DNA from: an uncultured Ruminiclostridium sp.
GTDB taxonomy: Bacteria > Bacillota > Clostridia > Oscillospirales > Ruminococcaceae
DNA length: 49,194 nucleotides
Direction of reading: 5' to 3'
Assembly (NCBI GenBank): GCA_947624435.1
Contig: CANQKE010000015.1
Coordinates: 1-49,194 of the forward strand
Shown: positions 12,788-21,101 of the stretch, piece by piece
Layout: every line of letters starts with the position of its first letter
Position numbering within the stretch: the stretch's first letter is position 1
The notes under the pieces: model-generated
Databases searched by the model: none
Told to the model about the DNA's origin: nothing
What the model saw: the letters and a program-made list of their open reading frames with translations, nothing else
Made by a program: the position numbers and the translations under genes

Positions 12788-15541
12788 TTACTTTATCAGC
12801 CGGAATTTGAGCAGTCCGGCCTGTCCGCCGATATAGAACGATAACGTGCCGTTTTCGGGCAAATTATCCGAGCTTATCTCGGCGCGGTATTTTGTGAATT
12901 TGTCGGGGTAGGGGGAGACCGCCACCGGTATCTTTGCCGCGTCGCTGCCGTTTACAGAAATTATTATCTCTCCTGCGAGTCCCGCACTGCAAGCGTACAG
13001 CTCTATCGCCTTTGCACCGCTCAGGTCGGCGGTATCAAAGAAGATATTCCCGCCGGACATGAAATGCTGCTGCTCGGCTTTCGACCATAACATTCTCGTT
13101 CCCGATTTGCGGTCGTAATTTTCCGATTTGGTGTATTTGAACAAGTTGCGCGGCGGTATCGTTTCTCCGTTTACAAAGACGGTGCTTTCGGCGCGTATAT
13201 CAAGGCTGCTTGCCCCGCAGCGGAAGATATATTCCCCGCTTTCTACCGTCAGCTTTTCGCGGGTGACGTCGTAAAATTCAAGTCTTTTTTTAAGTATCTC
13301 TATTTTTACCTCCGCGGTCTCTCCTGCTTTTATAAATACGCGGAAAAATCCGCAGAGCTGCTTTATCGGACGCTTTACCCTCGGCGCTTTCGGGGTGAAA
13401 TATATCTGCACGACCTCCTCGCCGTCGCGCTTAGAAACGTTTTTGACCTTTACCGAGGCTATAAGCTTATTACCGCGTTCTATCACCGAAAAGTCGGAAT
13501 ACTTAAACTCGGAGTAGCTCAGCCCATAGCCGAATTCATACAGCGGCTTTCCCTTGTAGTAAAGATAGGTCATATCGCTTTCGATAATGTCGTAGTCGGT
13601 TATCGGAGCAAGCTCGTCCTCGCTTTTATACCATGTCTGGGATAAGCGTCCGGCGGGGTTATGTTCGCCGCTTATCACACTTGCGAACGCGTCCCCTAGT
13701 TCCGGCCCTGCGTGGGTGGTGTAAATTATCGCGGGCAGAGTTTTCTGCTGCTCGTTTATGGCGTATGGATAGCTTGACACCACCGCAAAAATCGTTTTGG
13801 GATTAGCGCTGTATACGGCGTTTATCAGCTTTGTCTGGCTTTCGGGCAGGGAAAGGGTGTCGCGGTCGTAGCATTCCCTTGCAACTATCATCGGGTCGTT
13901 TCCGCCGCAGACTATCGCCGCGTCCGCTTTAGCGGCGAGCTTTGCGGCACGCTGAGCGCCGTCGGAAATGATCTCTATATCAAACAGCTTTTCCGGCTCG
14001 ACGCCGTAAGGACGCGCTTTCTCCACAAGACCGTCGTCGTTTACACAAAGCGTCATTTTGAAGTATGTACCGAGCTTTATATGTCCGTCCGTCGGCTTTA
14101 CCCAAAATATTTCCCTTGTGAACCAACGGTAGGTAGTGGGGGAGTCCGCTTTCATCGTTTCCTCGGTGAAGAATTTGCCGTTGTACAGACTTTTAAGCGT
14201 TATCTGTCCGTTGCCGAATTCTCCGAGTTCAAACGCGGCGTGTTTATCTTTCTTGCCGTATATCGCCGATACCGTGCCGTCGTCGTTTACGCCGAGATAT
14301 TTTCCGGTAAGCACCGATCTTACCGCCGCGTGATCTCTGCCGTTATCGTAATAGACCTTTTTGTACTGCTTTTTAAGGCCGTCCAGTATCGTCTTGCGGT
14401 AGGACGACCAGCCGGTGTACCAGTCCATAATGCAGTCGTTCCCGTTCTGACCTATCAGCGCGATATTTAAGTTTTTACCAAGCGGCAGCAGTCCGTCGTT
14501 TTTGAGTAAAACGGTCTGTTCTTTAGCCGCGCGCAGACTGAGCGAGCGAAATTCCTCACATTCCAGGCGGGAAACGTCTATCTTGCTGTACGGGTTATCC
14601 TCGTCAAATTCTCCCAGCTTGAAACGCGCCAGTAAGCAGCCATATATTGCCTCGTCGATGTCCTTTTCGGTTATAAGACCGCGCCGCAATGCCTCTTTAG
14701 CGCTTGCCGCGACCAAATTCGCGTCGTCGGTCATTACCTCCATACCGCTTTTCAGCGCGAGTGCAAGCGTTTCTGCATGATCGGGACTGTGACGGTGCGC
14801 GTTTACGTTCTGGGAGAAATCCCCGCCGTCCGTCACCGCAAACAGCATGCCCCATTTTCTTTTAAGCAGGCGTTTAAGGTCGGGATTTACCATGCCCGGC
14901 ACTCCGGAAAGCTCGTTATACGCCGCCATTACCGAGCGCGCTCCTCCCTCGGTCATCGCCGGCTTGAAGGCCGCGTAGTAGTATTCGTGCAATGTTCTCG
15001 GCTCGGTGTTAGAGCTGTAGCTGCCTCGGTTTTCCTCGGTATTGTTAGCGCAAAAATGCTTTAACGTCGGTATCGTGCGCAGATATTCTCCGACCGGGTG
15101 AGCAAGTCCCAGCGTGTACGCCGCCGACATCTGTCCGGTAAGGAAAGGGTCCTCGCCGTAGCCCTCCTCGTTGCGCCCCCATAAGGGATTGCGGCACATA
15201 TCGACGGTAGGACCCCACAGCATGAGATGCCCGTTCGGGTGGAGGGAGTTTATTATGCGCGCCTCTTCTCCGGCGGTTTCGCCTATCTCTTTCATAAGCT
15301 CGGTATCAAACGTGCCCGCCATTCCTATCGGCTGAGGATATACCGAGGTGGTAAGCTCGGGATCGCGGGAAACATATCCGCGCGCGACCTCCACGCCGAC
15401 GTGCCATTCCTTTATCCCAAGACGCTCGATACCCAGCTGCCGGGTAGCGAGCAGCCCTATCTTTTCGTCGCGGGTAAGCCGTTTTATCAGATCCTTTGTC
15501 CGTTCTTCCATTGAAAAACGCCTGTCGCGAAATTTTTCCAT
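12788..15541 (-). CDS. Glycoside hydrolase family 3 (beta-glucosidase-like), cytoplasmic
   Basis: A 917-residue GH3 enzyme without a signal peptide, so probably cytoplasmic. The TIM barrel carries GRNEEGYGEDP (122-132), KHF (161-163) and the nucleophile segment AVTDGGDFS with Asp238 as the likely nucleophile. Between the second catalytic domain parts (about 400-530) there is an insert starting with GKYLGVNDDG that looks like a beta-trefoil (fascin/actin-crosslinker-like) carbohydrate domain. A fibronectin III-like domain follows (about 680-770), and the last 120 residues resemble a CBM6-type beta-sandwich. ATG 15541 is preceded by AAGGAGGGG. It heads the operon with the sirtuin. Substrate specificity (gluco, xylo or other) cannot be read from sequence. 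Confidence 0.9.
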   Translation of the reverse strand: MEKFRDRRFSMEERTKDLIKRLTRDEKIGLLATRQLGIERLGIKEWHVGVEVARGYVSRDPELTTSVYPQPIGMAGTFDTELMKEIGETAGEEARIINSLHPNGHLMLWGPTVDMCRNPLWGRNEEGYGEDPFLTGQMSAAYTLGLAHPVGEYLRTIPTLKHFCANNTEENRGSYSSNTEPRTLHEYYYAAFKPAMTEGGARSVMAAYNELSGVPGMVNPDLKRLLKRKWGMLFAVTDGGDFSQNVNAHRHSPDHAETLALALKSGMEVMTDDANLVAASAKEALRRGLITEKDIDEAIYGCLLARFKLGEFDEDNPYSKIDVSRLECEEFRSLSLRAAKEQTVLLKNDGLLPLGKNLNIALIGQNGNDCIMDWYTGWSSYRKTILDGLKKQYKKVYYDNGRDHAAVRSVLTGKYLGVNDDGTVSAIYGKKDKHAAFELGEFGNGQITLKSLYNGKFFTEETMKADSPTTYRWFTREIFWVKPTDGHIKLGTYFKMTLCVNDDGLVEKARPYGVEPEKLFDIEIISDGAQRAAKLAAKADAAIVCGGNDPMIVARECYDRDTLSLPESQTKLINAVYSANPKTIFAVVSSYPYAINEQQKTLPAIIYTTHAGPELGDAFASVISGEHNPAGRLSQTWYKSEDELAPITDYDIIESDMTYLYYKGKPLYEFGYGLSYSEFKYSDFSVIERGNKLIASVKVKNVSKRDGEEVVQIYFTPKAPRVKRPIKQLCGFFRVFIKAGETAEVKIEILKKRLEFYDVTREKLTVESGEYIFRCGASSLDIRAESTVFVNGETIPPRNLFKYTKSENYDRKSGTRMLWSKAEQQHFMSGGNIFFDTADLSGAKAIELYACSAGLAGEIIISVNGSDAAKIPVAVSPYPDKFTKYRAEISSDNLPENGTLSFYIGGQAGLLKFRLIK

Positions 15542-15586
15542 AGCCCCTCCTTTATCCGAGTCCGGATATTTGCGGTTTCTTTTTTA

Positions 15587-15615
15587 AGTATACTATAAAA
15601 CCGTTCGGTTTGCAA
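15587..15615 (-). promoter_or_regulatory. GH3 promoter with a palindromic operator in the spacer
   Basis: On the minus strand: TTGCAA (15615-15610), a 17-nt spacer and TATACT (15592-15587), 46 nt before ATG 15541. The spacer and -35 box contain the inverted repeat AAACCG-TT-CGGTTT (15598-15611), placed to block polymerase. This is a typical position for a LacI-type sugar repressor, but the cognate repressor is not in the window. Confidence 0.7.
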
Positions 15616-15653
15616 TAAAAAAATCAATGTTACGGAAAAAGTTTTGTGAATGA

Positions 15654-15682
15654 TTGACAATACCGCTTAAATATGTTAAAAT
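15654..15682 (+). promoter_or_regulatory. Promoter of the YegP-like gene
   Basis: TTGACA (15654-15659), a 17-nt spacer and TAAAAT (15677-15682). It is divergent from the GH3 promoter; the 213-nt gap between the two genes holds only these two promoters. Confidence 0.8.
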
Positions 15683-15754
15683 ATTCTTATAAACCCGTTC
15701 GTCGTTATTCGACAAACGGAAAACGGAAAATTATTTTACAGGAGGAAAAAAGAG

Positions 15755-16120
15755 ATGGGCAAGTTTGTTATCAAAAAGACTTCCACCGGCGTAAAGTTTG
15801 ACCTTAAAGCAGGTAACGGCGAGGTGATAGCCACCAGCGAGGTCTACAACAGCGACGCCGCCTGCAAGAACGGTATCGAGAGCGTCCGCAAATGCTGCGA
15901 CAGCGCGGTAGAGGATCAGACCGTTGAGGGTTACGAAACGCTCAAGCACCCCAAGTACGAAGTCTACCTTGACAAGAAGGGCGAATACCGCTTCAGACTT
16001 AAAGCGCGCAACGGCGAGATAATCGCCACCGGAGAGGGCTACAAGGCTAAAGCAGGCTGCATGAACGGTATCGAGAGCATAAAGAAAAACGCTCCCGAGG
16101 CCGAGATAACCGAAGAATAA
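15755..16120 (+). CDS. DUF1508 / YegP-family protein with two tandem domains
   Basis: A 121-residue protein of two DUF1508 repeats (about 5-57 and 68-118). Each has the family pattern FxxKAxNGEVIATSExY followed by a cysteine and NGIESV/I. Solved members form a small beta-beta-alpha fold; the biochemical role is unknown. The gene has a strong promoter, AGGAGG (15740-15745) and a terminator, so it is monocistronic and may be well expressed. Codons are strongly biased toward GAC, GGC and AAG. Confidence 0.88.
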   Translation: MGKFVIKKTSTGVKFDLKAGNGEVIATSEVYNSDAACKNGIESVRKCCDSAVEDQTVEGYETLKHPKYEVYLDKKGEYRFRLKARNGEIIATGEGYKAKAGCMNGIESIKKNAPEAEITEE

Positions 16121-16132
16121 TTTTGCTTATTA

Positions 16133-16159
16133 AAGGGCTGCTCGTTACGGGCAGCCCTT
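16133..16159. terminator. Bidirectional terminator between the YegP-like gene and sigG
   Basis: A perfect 9-bp stem AAGGGCTGC/GCAGCCCTT with a 9-nt loop, followed by ATTGTT. It lies 12 nt after the YegP-like stop and 12 nt from the sigG stop on the other strand. Confidence 0.75.
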
Positions 16160-16171
16160 ATTGTTAGCAGC

Positions 16172-16942
16172 TCAAAGCTGTTTTTTTATTTTATTCAGCG
16201 CGCCTTTTTCCAGTCTTGAAACCTGCGCCTGACTTATGCCTATCTCCTCCGCTACCTCCACTTGGGTGCGGCCCTTGAAAAATCGCAGGTTCAGTATCCG
16301 TTTTTCCCGCGCGTCCAGTGAAACGATAGCCTCTTTAAGAGCTATCTCATCCAGCCAGTTCTTGTCGTCGTTGTTGTCGCCTATCTGATCCATCATATAT
16401 ATAGTGTCGCCAGACTCCGAGAATACCGGCTCATACAGTGATATCGGGTCGCTGACCGCCTCTAAAGCTAACACCACGTCCTCGCGCTTTGCGTCTATCT
16501 CCTTTGCGATCTGTTCTATCGTCGGCTCGCGGGAATGCTCGTTAGTCAGCTTTTCCCGCGCTTGCATCGCCTTATATGCAAGGTCGCGCATGGAGCGGCT
16601 GACACGTATGGAGTTGTTGTCCCTAAGATACCGCCGCAGCTCGCCCATTATCATCGGTACGGCGTAGGTGGAAAATTTTACGTTGTATTCGGTGCTGAAG
16701 TTGTCTATCGCTTTCATCAGCCCTATACAGCCCACCTGAAACAGGTCGTCCGGATTCTCTCCGCGGCCGGAAAAACGCTGTATCACGCTGAGCACCAGCC
16801 TTAGATTTCCGTTTATAAGCTCTTCGCGCGCCTTTTTATCGCCCTGCTTTATCCGCTCAAGCAGAGCGGTCTTTTCCTCCTCTTTAAGTACAGTCAGCTT
16901 TGAGGTGCTTACGCCGCTTATCTCCACTTTGTTGTAATACAA
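16172..16942 (-). CDS. sigG: RNA polymerase sporulation sigma factor sigma-G
   Basis: A 256-residue sigma-70-family factor matching sigma-G end to end. The N-terminus NKVEISGVSTSKL is diagnostic. Region 2 has NGNLRLVLSVIQRF and DDLFQVGCIGLMKAIDNF, and region 4 ends with VEVAEEIGISQAQVSRLE. It directs late forespore gene expression, so the organism belongs to a sporulating lineage. Asn44, equivalent to B. subtilis Asn45 that the anti-sigma factor Gin (CsfB) recognises, is present. The start is TTG 16942, with GGAGGG (16954-16949) six nt upstream; the ATG at 16956 is out of frame. A stable hairpin abuts the ribosome site. The usual neighbours spoIIGA and sigE are absent. Confidence 0.95.
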   Translation of the reverse strand: MYYNKVEISGVSTSKLTVLKEEEKTALLERIKQGDKKAREELINGNLRLVLSVIQRFSGRGENPDDLFQVGCIGLMKAIDNFSTEYNVKFSTYAVPMIMGELRRYLRDNNSIRVSRSMRDLAYKAMQAREKLTNEHSREPTIEQIAKEIDAKREDVVLALEAVSDPISLYEPVFSESGDTIYMMDQIGDNNDDKNWLDEIALKEAIVSLDAREKRILNLRFFKGRTQVEVAEEIGISQAQVSRLEKGALNKIKKQL

Positions 16943-16952
16943 AAAAATCCCT

Positions 16953-16982
16953 CCATACCCTTAATCTACATTAAGAGTATGG
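16953..16982 (-). promoter_or_regulatory. Leader hairpin touching the sigG ribosome-binding site
   Basis: On the minus strand the arms CCATACTCTTAAT and ATTAAGGGTATGG form a 13-bp stem (one U.G) with a GTAG loop. The 3' arm ends in the first two bases of GGAGGG. It could damp sigG translation or, with the T7 run at 16947-16941, act as a terminator for the upstream gene. Both are inference. Confidence 0.6.
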
Positions 16983-17016
16983 ACGGATCAAAGTCATATT
17001 ATACTGAAAAATTTAC

Positions 17017-17319
17017 TCAGGCGCTGATATAAATATCCTCGTCCTCTTCCGGTACTATGCTGTGCTTTACTCTGTCCTCGACCTCGGCCTTTTTAGCGTT
17101 GTTGAAACGGTCGAGCGTACCTACCAGATATCCTGTGATACGACGTATCCTCTCGAAAGGTATCTCTCCGAAATGACAGGTCATGTTCACATAGTCGCCG
17201 TCTAACTCAAGATCGATAGTATTGATCAGCTTGCCGGGGTTTGCGTCGATCGCATGATTTACATAAGCGTCGATCTCGTTCTGTTCTAAAGTTCCGTTGA
17301 TAACATTTACCTGTACCAT
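17017..17319 (-). CDS. Small protein carrying a stand-alone NrdD-type glycyl-radical domain
   Basis: A 100-residue protein. Residues 56-87 match the C-terminal glycyl-radical loop of anaerobic (class III) ribonucleotide reductase NrdD: RIRRITGYL, with Gly63 in the radical position, then LDRFNNAKKAEVEDRVKH. The catalytic barrel and the four-cysteine zinc site of NrdD are absent. The first 55 residues are not recognised, and the last 12 are acidic. ATG 17319 has GGAGAAGGAA upstream. The gene is complete, with its own promoter holding a near-consensus NrdR box, so it is not simply a broken nrdD. A role as a radical spare part for damaged NrdD (as GrcA is for pyruvate formate-lyase), or as a regulator, is hypothesis. 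It is followed by sigG after a 74-nt gap. Confidence 0.7.
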   Translation of the reverse strand: MVQVNVINGTLEQNEIDAYVNHAIDANPGKLINTIDLELDGDYVNMTCHFGEIPFERIRRITGYLVGTLDRFNNAKKAEVEDRVKHSIVPEEDEDIYISA

Positions 17320-17391
17320 TTTAATTCCTTCTCCTTAAAATCGTTTTTTATTGTTGCAGCCTTGCGGCTTATTCTTGTGGTGGTGATTCTA

Positions 17392-17420
17392 AGTATAACA
17401 CAATATGTTGTGTTTGTCAA
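17392..17420 (-). promoter_or_regulatory. Promoter with an NrdR box between -35 and -10
   Basis: On the minus strand: TTGACA (17420-17415), a 17-nt spacer and TATACT (17397-17392). The spacer is filled by the palindrome ACACAATATGTTGTGT (17398-17413, + strand), which matches the published NrdR-box consensus (acaCwAtATaTwGtgt) at 15 of 16 positions by eye. A second, much weaker half-site (CTTGTG, 17374-17379) lies about three helical turns away. Repression by NrdR is the expected effect. Confidence 0.8.
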
Positions 17421-17476
17421 TAGGTAAAACCACAAAAAAGAGAAAAAAGTTAAAATTTTTTTATCAAGGCAAATGC

Positions 17477-19360
17477 TCAGGTCGCTATGCCCGCAAACTG
17501 GGTATTGTAAAGCTTTGCATAAGCGCCGCCCTGCGCGAGCAGCTCCTTGTGATTGCCCGCCTCGGCTACCTTGCCGCCGTCGATAACGACTATCTTGTCC
17601 GCGTCGCGTATGGTGGAAAGGCGGTGCGCGATTATAAGACTGGTGCGTCCTTGCATAAGCGCCAGCATAGCCTCTTGTATATAGACCTCGGTACGGGTGT
17701 CTATGCTGGAGGTAGCCTCGTCGAGTATCAATATCTTGGGGTCGGCGAGTATCGCGCGCGCTATCGCGATAAGCTGGCGCTGTCCCTGCGAAAGGTTGCT
17801 GCCGCCCTCGGTCAGCATGGTGTTGTAGCCGTCGGTCAGCTTTTCGGCAAATTCGTCCACGCGGGCGGTCTTTGCCGCGGCTATTACCTCCTCGTCGGTG
17901 GCGTCCAGCCTGCCGTAGCGGATATTCTGCGCTATCGTATCATTGAAGATAACAGTGTCCTGCAAAACTATGCCGATAGATTCACGCAGCTTTTTCTTCG
18001 GTATATCGTATATGCTTTCTCCGTCAAGCGTTATACTGCCGGAATCTATGTCGTAAAATCTCGTCAGCAGATTTACCACCGTCGTTTTTCCGGAACCGGT
18101 CGCGCCGACGATAGCTAATTTCTGCCCGCTTCTTATCCACAGATCGAAATCATGCAGCACCTGTTCTCCGGGAACGTAGGAAAAGCTCAGGTCCTTAAAG
18201 GTTATATCGCCTTTTACGTTTTCTACACTAAAGCTTTCGTCCTTGCCCTCGTCTACCTCCGGGGGATTATCCATTATCTCGAACACACGCTCCGCGCCTG
18301 CTATCGCGGTCTGTATCATCGCATACTGCTGTGCTATCTCGTTTATAGGACGGGTGAAATTCCTTGTGTACTGTAAAAACGCCTGTATCGTGCCGACGGT
18401 TATCGCGCCGCTCAGCGCCAAAGGATTAAAGCCGGTTATCAGGAAGTACGCGCCGAAGCCCGCTACCAGCAGAAAGCCTATATTGCCGATAACGTTCATG
18501 CACGGTCCCATAACGCCGCCGCTTATCTGCGCCTTTATCGACGCGTCGGTCAGCTTGTCGCTGATAACGTTGAACTCGTCGCAGGAACGCTGCTCGCGGG
18601 AAAACGACGCGATGGTACGGCAGCCGGTAACGGTCTCCTCAATATGACCGTTAAGCTGTCCGAGTAATGACTGCTGGAGCGGGAAGTACTTGCGCATGAA
18701 TTTTGTCAGCCCTCTGGTCACCGCCAGCGTCATTACGATACTTGTCATGCTGACTAAGGTAAGCATAGGGGAATAGAATATCATGAACAGGAAGCACCCT
18801 ATCAGCGTAAGCACGCCGGAAAACAGCGACGCTATCGACTGGGAAATGGTGTTAGATACGTTTTCTATATCGTTTGTCATACGGCTCATGATATCGCCGT
18901 GCTGATGTGTGTCGGTGTACTTTATCGGAAGATATGATATCTTTGCGAAAAGGTCGTTTCTCATGACCTTTACGGTCGTCTGTGACAGCATAGCGGCAAA
19001 CAGCCCCTGAAAATACGTCAGCAGCGAGCTTACGGCATATACTCCGCCAAGCAGCAGCAGATAATTTATCATGCCCTTGATGTCTATATTGAGCCGGTTT
19101 TCGGAGATCGTTATGCAGTCTATCGCAAGTCCCTGCAAAAACGGCGCGGCAAGATTGGTAAACGTGATTATCAGCATTATCCCGAGCAATGCGAACAGCA
19201 TGTACTTATTTTTACCTATGTACTGGATTATACGCTTTACCGTAGCGCCAGCGTTTTTCGGCTTTTCAGTCGGCATAGCCATTCTTTGTTGCGGCGGCGG
19301 ACCTCCGCGTCCCATCATACGGGGCATTTGCATTTGTACGGGAGCTTTTTGTTCAGCCAA
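17477..19360 (-). CDS. Heterodimeric ABC exporter, subunit with intact ATPase site
   Basis: A 627-residue ABC half-transporter: six membrane segments (about 50-330) and a C-terminal ATPase domain. Walker A is GATGSGKT, Walker B ILILDEATSSID with the catalytic Glu, and the H-loop IAHRLST. The signature is the variant LSQGQ. The first 35 residues are Met/Pro/Gln/Arg-rich. The start is TTG 19360, overlapping the previous gene by 8 nt, with AGGAAGGGGG upstream; ATG at residue 10 is an alternative. It pairs with the preceding half-transporter to form a multidrug-type exporter; substrate unknown. Confidence 0.9.
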   Translation of the reverse strand: MAEQKAPVQMQMPRMMGRGGPPPQQRMAMPTEKPKNAGATVKRIIQYIGKNKYMLFALLGIMLIITFTNLAAPFLQGLAIDCITISENRLNIDIKGMINYLLLLGGVYAVSSLLTYFQGLFAAMLSQTTVKVMRNDLFAKISYLPIKYTDTHQHGDIMSRMTNDIENVSNTISQSIASLFSGVLTLIGCFLFMIFYSPMLTLVSMTSIVMTLAVTRGLTKFMRKYFPLQQSLLGQLNGHIEETVTGCRTIASFSREQRSCDEFNVISDKLTDASIKAQISGGVMGPCMNVIGNIGFLLVAGFGAYFLITGFNPLALSGAITVGTIQAFLQYTRNFTRPINEIAQQYAMIQTAIAGAERVFEIMDNPPEVDEGKDESFSVENVKGDITFKDLSFSYVPGEQVLHDFDLWIRSGQKLAIVGATGSGKTTVVNLLTRFYDIDSGSITLDGESIYDIPKKKLRESIGIVLQDTVIFNDTIAQNIRYGRLDATDEEVIAAAKTARVDEFAEKLTDGYNTMLTEGGSNLSQGQRQLIAIARAILADPKILILDEATSSIDTRTEVYIQEAMLALMQGRTSLIIAHRLSTIRDADKIVVIDGGKVAEAGNHKELLAQGGAYAKLYNTQFAGIAT

Positions 19361-21101
19361 CCGAAACGCCCCCTTCCTCTTTCATCTGGGAATAGTAAAT
19401 ATCCCGATATACCTTGCTCGTCTGCATAAGCTCGGTATGGGTGCCGAACGCGCAGATAGTGCTTTTATCTATGACGGCTATCTTGTCCGCTCTCATGACG
19501 CTTGCGATACGCTGCGCTATCATGATAACGGTGACGTCCGTCAGCCTTTCACGCAAAGCGGCGTGCAGCTTTGCCTCGGTGCTGAGATCCAGCGCGGAGG
19601 TGCTGTCGTCGAAGATAAGTATTTTCGGCTTTTTGAGTATCGCGCGGGCGATGGACATTCTTTGCTTCTGACCGCCGGACAGCGACGCGCCTTTTTCGCT
19701 TATCATCGTATCGTATCCGTCGGTAAAGCCCTGTATAAATTCTTCCGCCTGCGCCGTTTGCGCCGCGAGCTTTACCTCGTCGTCGGAAGCGTTGTCATCG
19801 CCCCAGCGGATATTTTCCGCCACCGTGCCGGAAAACAGCTCGCTTTTCTGCAATACCACGCCGATATTCGAGCGCAGATCATCCAGCTTGTAATCCTTAA
19901 CGTTCACCCCGTCGATAAGTACCTCTCCGTCGGTGCAGTCGTAAAAGCGGGGGATAAGATTCACCAGCGAGGTCTTGCCGCAGCCGGTAGAGCCTAATAT
20001 CGCCAACATCTGCCCGGGCTGCGCGGTAAGGTTTATATTTTTAAGCACCGGCTTTCCGGAGGTGTTAGGATAGGCAAAGCTTACGTTTTTGAATTCCACC
20101 TTGCCCTCGGTTATCTTTGCGTCGGAATTTCCGTCGAATATCACCGGATCGGTGTCCAGAACTTCCTTTACACGCTTTGCCGAGGCCATCGCGCGGGATA
20201 CCTGCTGGAACATCATGCCGACCATCATGACCGACATCAATATCTGAGTTATGTAGGTGACCGCCGCCATTACGCTGCCGACCTCCATCGCCCTCGCTTC
20301 CACCTGCAAACCGCCGATAAGGATAATCGCCATTACCGACGCGTTCATTACCACCATCAATATCGGGTTTAATATCGCAAGCAGCTTCTGCACCTTCATA
20401 TTGGTTTCCATAAGCTCGGAATTTGCGTTGCCAAATCGGTCTATCTCGTATTCTTCGCGGGTGAATGCCTTTACTACCCGCGCGCCGGTGACGTTCTCCT
20501 GTACTATGCTGTTCACCTTGTCCAGCTTGTTCTGAACTACTCCGAACAGCGGCGCGGCGCGCTTCATGATAAGCGCCACGACGGTAAGCTGTACCGGCAG
20601 CGAGATAATAAGCACCAGTCCGAAGTTGACATTAAGCGTCAGCAGGCAGGCTATTCCTCCTAAAAACTGCATACCGGTACGCACGAACATTCTAAGCGAC
20701 ATCGCCACAAACTGCTGAATCGCGGTGATATCGTTGGTAAGCCTTGTTACCAGCGAGCCGGTCGTGAATTTATCCGTCTGCTGGAACGACAGGTGCATGA
20801 CCTTTTCAAAGGTGTCTTTTCTCATGTCGTTGCCGAACTTCTGTGCTACGGTCGTGCCGAACGCCGCCGACGCGATACCTCCCGCGCAGCCCAGCAGCGA
20901 AAAGCCCAGCATAAAAAGGCCGGTCCTCAGCACGTATTGAAGATTTTCGTCCAGCGCGCCGCCGCCCAAAATGCCGTTGTCTACAATATTACTCATAAGC
21001 TGCGGCTGGATAAGGTCCATGGATACCTCCAGTATCATCGACAAAGGACACAGCAGCGCGAACAGCCAGTAGGGCTTCAGATACTTAAATATCTTACTCA
21101 T
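19353..21101 (-). CDS. Heterodimeric ABC exporter, subunit with degenerate ATPase site
   Basis: A 582-residue ABC half-transporter. The six-helix membrane domain spans about 8-300. The ATPase domain has Walker A GSTGCGKT, signature LSGGQ, but Walker B reads ILIFDDSTSALD (Asp for the catalytic Glu) and the H-loop reads IAQRIAS (Gln for His). These are the marks of the non-hydrolysing site in heterodimeric exporters such as TM287/288 or BmrCD, and the partner supplies the matching variant LSQGQ signature. ATG 21101 overlaps the marR stop by 8 nt, which fixes the start over one at 21131. Confidence 0.9.
   Translation of the reverse strand: MSKIFKYLKPYWLFALLCPLSMILEVSMDLIQPQLMSNIVDNGILGGGALDENLQYVLRTGLFMLGFSLLGCAGGIASAAFGTTVAQKFGNDMRKDTFEKVMHLSFQQTDKFTTGSLVTRLTNDITAIQQFVAMSLRMFVRTGMQFLGGIACLLTLNVNFGLVLIISLPVQLTVVALIMKRAAPLFGVVQNKLDKVNSIVQENVTGARVVKAFTREEYEIDRFGNANSELMETNMKVQKLLAILNPILMVVMNASVMAIILIGGLQVEARAMEVGSVMAAVTYITQILMSVMMVGMMFQQVSRAMASAKRVKEVLDTDPVIFDGNSDAKITEGKVEFKNVSFAYPNTSGKPVLKNINLTAQPGQMLAILGSTGCGKTSLVNLIPRFYDCTDGEVLIDGVNVKDYKLDDLRSNIGVVLQKSELFSGTVAENIRWGDDNASDDEVKLAAQTAQAEEFIQGFTDGYDTMISEKGASLSGGQKQRMSIARAILKKPKILIFDDSTSALDLSTEAKLHAALRERLTDVTVIMIAQRIASVMRADKIAVIDKSTICAFGTHTELMQTSKVYRDIYYSQMKEEGGVSVG

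Noticed and set aside
16172-16942. sigma-F or sigma-E instead of sigma-G
   Set aside because: The N-terminal NKVEISGV-TSKL and the region 2 sequence are specific to sigma-G.
17017-17319. Truncated pseudogene of nrdD
   Set aside because: It has its own start, ribosome site, promoter and NrdR box, an N-terminal part unlike NrdD and no remains of the barrel upstream.
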